NCBI GenBank assembly: GCA_020350865.1 | Contig: CP070726.1 | Span: 283,631-290,034, forward strand | Length of the DNA stretch: 6,404 bases | Direction: 5' to 3' | DNA from: Thermoplasmata archaeon | GTDB lineage: Archaea > Thermoplasmatota > Thermoplasmata > GCA-020350865 | Shown here: positions 1-4,556 of the stretch, in pieces | How positions within the stretch are numbered: position 1 is the first letter of the stretch | Layout of the letters: every line of letters starts with the position of its first letter | Notes under the pieces: model-generated | Seen by the model: only the letters and a program-made list of their open reading frames with translations | Database searches by the model: none | What the model was told of the DNA's origin: nothing | Program-made: the position numbers and the translations under genes

Positions 1-83
1 GGATAACAAAGATATTTGGCATAATAGTGACAATCCTTGGTTTTGTATTTGCAGCTAGATACTTTGGCTATTATTTATGGTAG
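1..83 (+). CDS. C-terminal end of a membrane protein (partial)
   Basis: The frame beginning at base 3 is open from the window edge to a TAG at 81-83 and encodes 26 residues. It consists of a short basic stretch (ITK) followed by a strongly hydrophobic helix (IFGIIVTILGFVFAA) and an aromatic tail (RYFGYYLW). This is what the last transmembrane segment of an integral membrane protein looks like. The family cannot be identified from so little. A TTG-initiated frame overlapping it (37-222, 61 residues) has no ribosome binding site and no recognisable family, so I prefer the membrane-protein frame. No oligo-T terminator is obvious just after the stop. Confidence 0.5.
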   Translation, partial: ITKIFGIIVTILGFVFAARYFGYYLW

Positions 84-460
84 AAAAGTACCGAAAGGTA
101 CAGAAGAATTTGGTAATATTCTATGTTTTCTTTGTAAGAATGGTTTCAAGGGATGGAAGCCTGATAATGTGGTAGAGGCATTTTCCTTCAACAACTATTT
201 AAAACCTCGGCTAACCCATTAATAGTAAAAGAAGTCCAAGCGGCCGATCCCACTACCTTTTCCATCCTGACATATATAAAAAAATTCAATCAATATGATC
301 AATTTAAACATATTTTTCGATATACCCTCCACATTTGAAACAAATTTTTATAAGATAAAGATTTTTATAAAATTATAATAGAAAGAATCTGAAAAAGATA
401 ATATATATAACTTTCTATAAACTGGCCCCTTTCTTAATATTTAAAATTATTGTGGATATA

Positions 461-469
461 TTTATATAA
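461..469 (+). promoter_or_regulatory. Candidate TATA box for the secreted protein gene
   Basis: The sequence TTTATATAA fits an archaeal box A and would place the transcript start near 490, giving a leader of roughly 50 bases that contains the Shine-Dalgarno site. A second candidate, ATATATATAA at 401-410, is preceded by a purine-rich GAAAAAG that could act as a BRE and would give a leader of about 110 bases. The surroundings are so AT-rich that such words arise by chance, so the choice is uncertain. Confidence 0.35.
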
Positions 470-528
470 AACACTTATACATTGAAATCTTTTTACTGCT
501 TACAAGTAAATTAAAAAAAATCTAAAAT

Positions 529-534
529 AGGAGG
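529..534 (+). promoter_or_regulatory. Shine-Dalgarno site AGGAGG
   Basis: A perfect AGGAGG lies 8 bases before the ATG at 543. It is the only such site nearby and fixes the start of the secreted protein at that ATG, directly followed by a basic, signal-peptide-like N-terminus. Confidence 0.8.
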
Positions 535-542
535 AAGTAAAT

Positions 543-2822
543 ATGAAGAAAATACGAAAAATATCGACAGTGTTAGTGTGCATGATGATGTTAGCTGCCG
601 GTTTTGTTGTGGTATTGCAAACGATACCAAAATCAACAGCAAGCCCGTCAACAGACGAGTACACCTTGATTACTGATTTGCTTGTTGTATCACCAATAAG
701 CGTATCCATCGTTTCCGTACCATACCACCTAGGGGTGGGACAAACAGCTGCATTGCATGCGAGCACCTCTCCTTCAATATCACTGACAGGAGGCGATTTA
801 GAATGGAAAGTTTTAGGGGGTGGTAGAGGGATTTTCACTCCGTCAAACTCTGAGACACCTTCATTCACTCTTCTGCATCCAAGTGAATCGAACCATTTCC
901 TTGACGTCCCCGCAACTGAGATTGAAGTTACTTACAAGGCCCTCGGCCGTACGGTGACCGCCAAAGCAAGCATTCATCTCGATGAGGAGAATTTTGTGCT
1001 TCCATATATCAGTGGTTACAAAGCCGAGGTTGAAGGGAAACCAGGTGCTCCTTTCGCAGAGCCAGGCGATATAATGACCGTCTCACCTCAACACAAGCTC
1101 CCGGCGGGTTTTGTATTGCTGGGAGAAATCATGACCTCGGATCCGCCCGTAATAACATTGGACACCGAGGGGATACTTCCGGTAACTTTGTATTTTGCCG
1201 CGGTCTATCAAGGTCCCGGAGGACAAATAGTTACGGATTCGACGTCTAAAGGCGCAGGTTTCCCGTTTTCATACGACACCGACCTAAATGGGCGACCAGA
1301 TATCATAGATACGTTACTAGAAACTGCAAAAGATATATTTAATGCAGAAACAAGTCGAAACCCAGATCCAGATGACCCCAATCGTTTGGCCAGTTTAATA
1401 GCTGCCCTTGTTGTCGATCCACCTATCTATACATATGACCCAACAGTCTCTTGGGCTTATGGTTATTACATAGTTTCGACTGACTTCATAGAATTCTGTC
1501 CAGCTGCATTTTCTTCGTTGAAAGAATTCATTATTACCCTCGTCCATGAGAACAAACACAGGTTCTTACATCATCTAAATCCGTTCCTTTATACCCTTCT
1601 AGCCATCCTTTTTGGTAACACATTCGACCACGGTCCCATTGAAGCAGAGGATAGGATTCTCAGTGATATTCTAGATTTCATACTAGGTATACTTGCAGAT
1701 ATATTACCAATTTTACCGTTAGCGTACGAACTTGAGCTTCCAACCCCCACCGATCGTTCAACATTCAATGTCCAACAAGGATCAACCGTCAACGTAGAGT
1801 TAACGATAGCGAATGAAAATCAAGAACACCCAATGGTAAATCCTGAATTTAACCTTGAATTCATTGAAACTTCTGGAGGTATGCAGCTCGAAAAACCTGG
1901 ATCTATCAGAGGGGAATTTATCACAGCAGGTCCAAATGGAATTGCTGAAACCAGTTCATCTGGTGACGACTACCAAGTTACTCCCGTAGAACAGGGCTGG
2001 TCCGGAGCGCTGGTTATTGAACCCGGGCCCAATGCCATCTTGGATTCTATACCCTCAGGGGATGATACATTACTGACAACCAAACATATCCTAGCTGGGC
2101 CAAATGGGATTGCCGAAACCGAGGCTGTGGGTGATGATGTTCAGTGTATACCATTTGGTCAAGGTAGCCCATCAACCCCTGTGGTCCATGCCGGCTTTAA
2201 CGAGGTATTGGAAACAATTCCAGAGGGGGACGATGAAATCCAACCCGCTCCAACAACATTCATTACCGACTTGACACCGGTCTCGGTACCTACAACTATC
2301 CCTCCCGGTGGAGAGGCAATTGCAACCTTCTCGTTTGATGTTCCCCCAGGGATTTCTTCTCAATCCGAGTTCGCCCTGATAAATTTCCAATTGACTGCAG
2401 ACAGAGGAAACGGAGTTGTTACGATACCATATCCAGTCCACCTCTTCATTACACCCGAGCCTGTTGAGCCTGTCGAACCTGTTGAACCTGTCGAAGCACT
2501 GGGATTTGAAGCACTGGGATTCGAAATCAATCCGGAGACTCTCAACCTCAAAAGTAATGGCCGATGGATTTCTGGTGTAATAGAACTACCCGAAGGCTAT
2601 GATATATCAGAGATCGTTTTGAGCACAATCTATCTTGAGGAGGTTATTCCCGCGGAATATCCAGTGCTTAATGGTCATTCCTTGAATGTAAAGTTCGACA
2701 GATCCGATTTGGTAGGTATACTTGATCCAGGAAATGAAATAGTTCTAACAGTGACATGCGAAATTAACGATGGCACCATATTACAGGGCCAGGATACCAT
2801 GAGAGTGATAAATCCACCATGA
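543..2822 (+). CDS. Secreted multidomain protein with a zincin-type HExxH motif (putative metallopeptidase)
   Basis: The 759-residue product starts with a Sec-type signal peptide: basic KKIRK, a hydrophobic core at about 8-25, and a likely cleavage near STAS (31-34). There is no lipobox. Residues about 47-147 look like an Ig-like beta domain. YDTDLNGRPDIID (244-256) matches the DxDxNGxxDxxD loop of thrombospondin type-3 or EF-hand-like calcium sites. Residues about 285-395 form a helix-rich region with HENKH (335-339), the HExxH zinc motif, in the context ITLVHENKHRFLHH. E367 or E369 in IEAED, about 28-30 residues later, could be the third ligand of a gluzincin; H363 is another option. Beta-rich sequence follows at 400-456 and 570-636, with a duplicated repeat between them (460-571). 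Next come a Pro-Val-Glu linker (638-650) and a C-terminal beta domain (661-759, INPETLNLKSNGRW...), which resembles a module I recall from archaeal secreted proteins. No transmembrane anchor or sorting tail is visible at the C-terminus, so it is probably released or held non-covalently. Secretion is well supported; peptidase activity is inferred from the motif alone. Confidence 0.75.
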   Translation: MKKIRKISTVLVCMMMLAAGFVVVLQTIPKSTASPSTDEYTLITDLLVVSPISVSIVSVPYHLGVGQTAALHASTSPSISLTGGDLEWKVLGGGRGIFTPSNSETPSFTLLHPSESNHFLDVPATEIEVTYKALGRTVTAKASIHLDEENFVLPYISGYKAEVEGKPGAPFAEPGDIMTVSPQHKLPAGFVLLGEIMTSDPPVITLDTEGILPVTLYFAAVYQGPGGQIVTDSTSKGAGFPFSYDTDLNGRPDIIDTLLETAKDIFNAETSRNPDPDDPNRLASLIAALVVDPPIYTYDPTVSWAYGYYIVSTDFIEFCPAAFSSLKEFIITLVHENKHRFLHHLNPFLYTLLAILFGNTFDHGPIEAEDRILSDILDFILGILADILPILPLAYELELPTPTDRSTFNVQQGSTVNVELTIANENQEHPMVNPEFNLEFIETSGGMQLEKPGSIRGEFITAGPNGIAETSSSGDDYQVTPVEQGWSGALVIEPGPNAILDSIPSGDDTLLTTKHILAGPNGIAETEAVGDDVQCIPFGQGSPSTPVVHAGFNEVLETIPEGDDEIQPAPTTFITDLTPVSVPTTIPPGGEAIATFSFDVPPGISSQSEFALINFQLTADRGNGVVTIPYPVHLFITPEPVEPVEPVEPVEALGFEALGFEINPETLNLKSNGRWISGVIELPEGYDISEIVLSTIYLEEVIPAEYPVLNGHSLNVKFDRSDLVGILDPGNEIVLTVTCEINDGTILQGQDTMRVINPP
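1920..2255 (+). repeat. Two tandem 168-bp (56-residue) coding repeats, each with two GxN...GDD half-units
   Basis: Copy 1 is 1920-2087 and copy 2 is 2088-2255 (residues 460-515 and 516-571). Each copy contains an A half (AGPNGIAET...GDD) followed by a B half (GPNAILDSIPSGDD in copy 1, GFNEVLETIPEGDD in copy 2). The half-unit glycines fall at residues 463, 495, 519 and 551, spaced 32-24-32. The clustered Asn, Glu and Asp residues suggest turns that may bind calcium. The DNA copies are similar but diverged at synonymous positions, so the duplication is not recent. Confidence 0.8.
2454..2522 (+). repeat. Short in-frame repeats coding a Pro-Val-Glu linker and a doubled EALGF
   Basis: Residues 638-650 are a PE/PVE-rich linker made of alternating 9-base units (GTTGAGCCT / GTCGAACCT). 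They are followed by two nearly identical 15-base units (2493-2507 and 2508-2522) encoding EALGF twice. The linker separates the central beta region from the C-terminal domain. Such tracts change length readily by replication slippage and are typical of extended spacers in secreted proteins. Confidence 0.75.
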
Positions 2823-2843
2823 ACTTATAAACACCAATAATCC

Positions 2844-2860
2844 TTTTTTTTATTTTTTTT
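2844..2860 (+). terminator. Oligo-T terminator (T8-A-T8)
   Basis: About 20 bases after the stop at 2822 there are two runs of eight T separated by one A. Archaeal RNA polymerase terminates on oligo-T stretches without needing a stem, and no stem is seen here. It serves the plus-strand secreted-protein gene. The convergent MBL gene ends at its edge and would transcribe it as A, so that gene must terminate elsewhere, possibly inside the 3' end of the secreted-protein gene. Confidence 0.7.
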
Positions 2861-3701
2861 AAATTTCCACATTCATACTGTCGAAGGCGATTTTAAATCC
2901 GTGCTCCTCAATATATTTTCTTTCTTTTCCATCATGATTCACCGGATTTGTGTGGTTGACGTGCGTGAAATATATTTTAGTTGCTCCCCCCTCCAGTAAC
3001 TTCACGGTTTCCATCATAGGCGGATGGGGGACCTCCTCATACCTGGGTATCTCGTCTTGGGAGTAGAAAGTGCCGTCAACGAGGGCGATATCAAGGGTCC
3101 CTATTCTCTCTAAAACATCCTCTGTCCAGTAATCGATGTCAGGAAGATAGAGCATCCCTTTTTCCGATTTCTTTGCTCGGATGATGTATCCCACGCAATC
3201 GGACACTTCGTTTCTATGGGGAACGACAAAGGGGGTACAGGTAAAATCCCCGAATTCCAGCTTCCGGTCCGGCTCATACTCCCCGAGTTTTATATTTTCC
3301 CTCTCGACAAGGAGCCTGAAGGGGTGATTGTTTCTGAGGAATCCCGCCATCTCTTCTGTGCAGAAGACAGGCAGTTCGAATTCACCCAGGGCCTCCCTTC
3401 CAAGATGCCACAGCCCGGCGCAGTGGCCGAAATGTGCATGGGTCAGGAGGATCCCGGAAAGGGGGATTTTCCCTTCCCTTTGAATTGTAGAAATATCCAC
3501 CCTAATCATGTCCAGTTGGTATTTGAAATCGGGGGAGGCATCGATTAGATAGCAGAACCCCTTCTCCCTGTCCATCAGGGCGATGGAGGGCCCCAGCCTC
3601 CGGCTTTCGGGATACTGCCTGGCCCTGGTGCAGTTCTCACAGTAACAGCCCGTGTGCGGAATGCCCGCGTCCTGGCCCGAGCCCAAGACCCTGATCATCA
3701 T
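2859..3701 (-). CDS. PqqB-like metallo-beta-lactamase-fold hydrolase
   Basis: From the ATG at 3701 the product has 280 residues. It opens with IRVLGSGQDAGIP and GCYCENC (C19, C21, C24), the N-terminal glycine-rich strand and CxCxxC motif typical of PqqB-type proteins. The core metal motif is THAHFGH (H88, H90, H93), with Gly92 where classical MBL enzymes have Asp in HxHxDH. Later motif residues include H162 (VPHR), D188 (LPDID), D209 (VDGTFY) and H247 (THVNH). Starts: reading frame is open up to 3809, but a TATA-like box at 3726-3732 would start the transcript near 3704. GGAG sits 6 bases before the ATG at 3701 and 9 before the one at 3698, which gives the usual family start MIRVLGS. Thus 3701 or 3698 is far likelier than 3707 or 3809. 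The substrate is unknown; no pqqA, pqqC or radical-SAM pqqE is in the window, so a PQQ role should not be assumed. It is cytoplasmic, with no signal peptide. Confidence 0.88.
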   Translation of the reverse strand: MMIRVLGSGQDAGIPHTGCYCENCTRARQYPESRRLGPSIALMDREKGFCYLIDASPDFKYQLDMIRVDISTIQREGKIPLSGILLTHAHFGHCAGLWHLGREALGEFELPVFCTEEMAGFLRNNHPFRLLVERENIKLGEYEPDRKLEFGDFTCTPFVVPHRNEVSDCVGYIIRAKKSEKGMLYLPDIDYWTEDVLERIGTLDIALVDGTFYSQDEIPRYEEVPHPPMMETVKLLEGGATKIYFTHVNHTNPVNHDGKERKYIEEHGFKIAFDSMNVEI

Positions 3702-3725
3702 GTACATCTCCGCAATTCTTCGAGC

Positions 3726-3732
3726 TATTAAA
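3726..3732 (-). promoter_or_regulatory. TATA box of the MBL-fold gene
   Basis: Read on the minus strand this is TTTAATA within GATTTAATAGC. Its centre is about 28 bases from the ATG at 3701, predicting a transcript with almost no leader. This supports the start at 3701/3698, since the ATG at 3707 would lie at or outside the transcript end. Confidence 0.5.
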
Positions 3733-3750
3733 TCTTTGTGAAAGGACAAT

Positions 3751-3760
3751 TCCCTGGGGA
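3751..3760. promoter_or_regulatory. Short inverted repeat midway between two divergent promoters
   Basis: TCCC-TG-GGGA is a 4-2-4 inverted repeat lying almost exactly midway between the minus-strand TATA box (3726-3732) and the plus-strand one (3780-3787). It could be an operator shared by both genes. It is short, and chance is a real alternative. Confidence 0.25.
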
Positions 3761-3779
3761 TACATTTCACTGCATTAAA

Positions 3780-3787
3780 TTTATTAA
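3780..3787 (+). promoter_or_regulatory. TATA box of the ABC transporter operon
   Basis: TTTATTAA, preceded by ATTAAA, has its centre about 26 bases before the ATG at 3810. That predicts a transcript starting at or next to the start codon. No Shine-Dalgarno site precedes 3810 (the bases are TTTTCCAGCAC), as expected for a leaderless mRNA. It also argues against the upstream ATG at 3738, which lies before this promoter. Confidence 0.6.
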
Positions 3788-3809
3788 CCCGGCTCCTGTT
3801 TTCCAGCAC

Positions 3810-3829
3810 ATGACCGGCCTTCCGGTCAT
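3810..3829 (+). promoter_or_regulatory. Perfect 8-bp inverted repeat beginning on the ATPase start codon
   Basis: ATGACCGG (3810-3817) and CCGGTCAT (3822-3829) are exact reverse complements separated by CCTT. In RNA they would form a GC-containing hairpin holding the AUG in its stem, at the very 5' end of the predicted leaderless transcript. In DNA the same dyad could be a repressor site covering the transcription start. The dyad is seen directly; the function is inferred. Confidence 0.5.
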
Positions 3830-4556
3830 CCAGGTCAGCTCACTTGTTCACAGATACGGTGACTTCACGGCCCTGGATGGCGTGACCCTCAAGGTCCCCG
3901 CGAGCTCATTCTTCGGTTTTCTCGGCCCGAACGGTGCGGGCAAGACAACCCTGGTAAACATCCTCACGGGTCAGATGCCCCCTACAGCAGGCAGGGTTAG
4001 GGTTTTGGGTCTCAATCCCGCAGAGGAGCCCATTGAACTGAAGAGGCGCATCGGCATCGTCCCGGAGGAGGAGATCCCTCCCAGCTTCCTGACGTGCCAG
4101 GAGACCCTGCATTTCGTGGCAGAAGTGTACGGACTGGATGATCCCGAGGGAAGGGCCCTGAGGTGGCTTGACTTCTTCGAGCTATCTGAAAAGAGGGACA
4201 CATTGGGCAAGGACCTGTCCAAGGGCATGAAGCAGAAGCTCATGCTCGCCTCCGCGCTCCTGCCGGAAACAAACCTGCTTTTCCTAGACGAGCCCTTCAT
4301 CAACCTCGATCCCATATTCCAGCGCAAGGTGAGGGACCATCTTGTGAATTTTGTAAAGGGGGGCAAAACGATCTTCATGTGCACCCATATGCTGGATATT
4401 GCGGAAAGAATATGCACCCATGTGGCAGTGATTCACAAGGGAAAGGTGCTTGATAGGGGAACCTTAGCCGAAGTTCGCGCAGGGGGCATTAACCTGGAGG
4501 AGCTGTTTTTCGAGAGCGTGGGAATGGGAGCCGGCACCAAAGGTGAGAGCAGATGA
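3810..4556 (+). CDS. ABC transporter ATP-binding protein (ABC-2 export type)
   Basis: The 248-residue product is the nucleotide-binding subunit that hydrolyses ATP to drive its partner permease. Motifs in order are: an A-loop tyrosine (Y16 in HRYGD), Walker A GPNGAGKT (39-46), signature LSKGM (136-140), Walker B LLFLDEP (156-162), D-loop NLDP (165-168) and H-loop histidine H193 (CTHMLD). The LSKGMKQKL form is typical of the ABC-2 drug, antibiotic or polymer export subfamily. At the Q-loop, after IGIVP, a Glu (E86) occupies the usual Gln position; this variant is known among ABC-2 type ATPases. I chose 3810 over the upstream ATG at 3738 because the TATA box lies between them and MTGLPVIQVSSLVHRYGD is the usual family N-terminus. 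It overlaps the permease gene by 4 bases. The substrate cannot be told. Confidence 0.93.
   Translation: MTGLPVIQVSSLVHRYGDFTALDGVTLKVPASSFFGFLGPNGAGKTTLVNILTGQMPPTAGRVRVLGLNPAEEPIELKRRIGIVPEEEIPPSFLTCQETLHFVAEVYGLDDPEGRALRWLDFFELSEKRDTLGKDLSKGMKQKLMLASALLPETNLLFLDEPFINLDPIFQRKVRDHLVNFVKGGKTIFMCTHMLDIAERICTHVAVIHKGKVLDRGTLAEVRAGGINLEELFFESVGMGAGTKGESR
4542..4546 (+). promoter_or_regulatory. Shine-Dalgarno site GGTGA inside the ATPase gene
   Basis: GGTGA lies 6 bases before the permease ATG at 4553 and within the last codons of the ATPase. Together with the ATGA overlap it indicates coupled translation of the two subunits. Confidence 0.7.

Larger units (their letters stand above)
84..542. other. 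Long AT-rich non-coding region upstream of the secreted protein
   Basis: This 459-base stretch contains no convincing gene on either strand. From about 270 on it is dominated by A/T runs and TATA-like words. A 10-base direct repeat, ATTTTTATAA, occurs at 344-353 and 361-370, 17 bases apart. The first part (84-240) is less AT-rich and could be a decayed coding remnant, but I could not recover a family from any frame. The region most likely holds the promoter and 5' leader of the gene at 543. Confidence 0.6.

Noticed and set aside
77..175. A 32-codon frame starting at an ATG that overlaps the stop of the upstream membrane protein (ATGGTAG)
   Set aside because: The overlap resembles translational coupling, but the product is very short, without a usable Shine-Dalgarno site or recognisable features.
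37..222. A 61-residue frame starting at TTG in the left end
   Set aside because: It starts inside the membrane-protein remnant, has no ribosome binding site, and matches no family I recognise.
344..370. Direct repeat ATTTTTATAA as the start of a CRISPR or iteron array
   Set aside because: There are only two copies, 17 bases apart, in an AT-rich stretch with no further units or spacers.
543..644. Lipoprotein signal peptide
   Set aside because: The only N-terminal cysteine (C13) is in the middle of the hydrophobic core with no [LVI]-x-[AGS]-C lipobox at the cleavage region.
3216..3548. A 110-residue plus-strand frame
   Set aside because: It lies opposite the well-supported MBL gene, whose metal-binding motifs are intact; it is a shadow frame.
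3702..3809. N-terminal extension of the MBL protein (start at 3809) and of the ATPase (start at 3738)
   Set aside because: The two extensions would overlap each other head-on and cover both TATA boxes. The extended residues do not resemble the families, whose usual N-termini begin at 3698-3701 and 3810.
3971..4417. A 148-residue minus-strand frame
   Set aside because: It lies opposite the ATPase motifs in GC-rich coding DNA and has no promoter or ribosome binding site.
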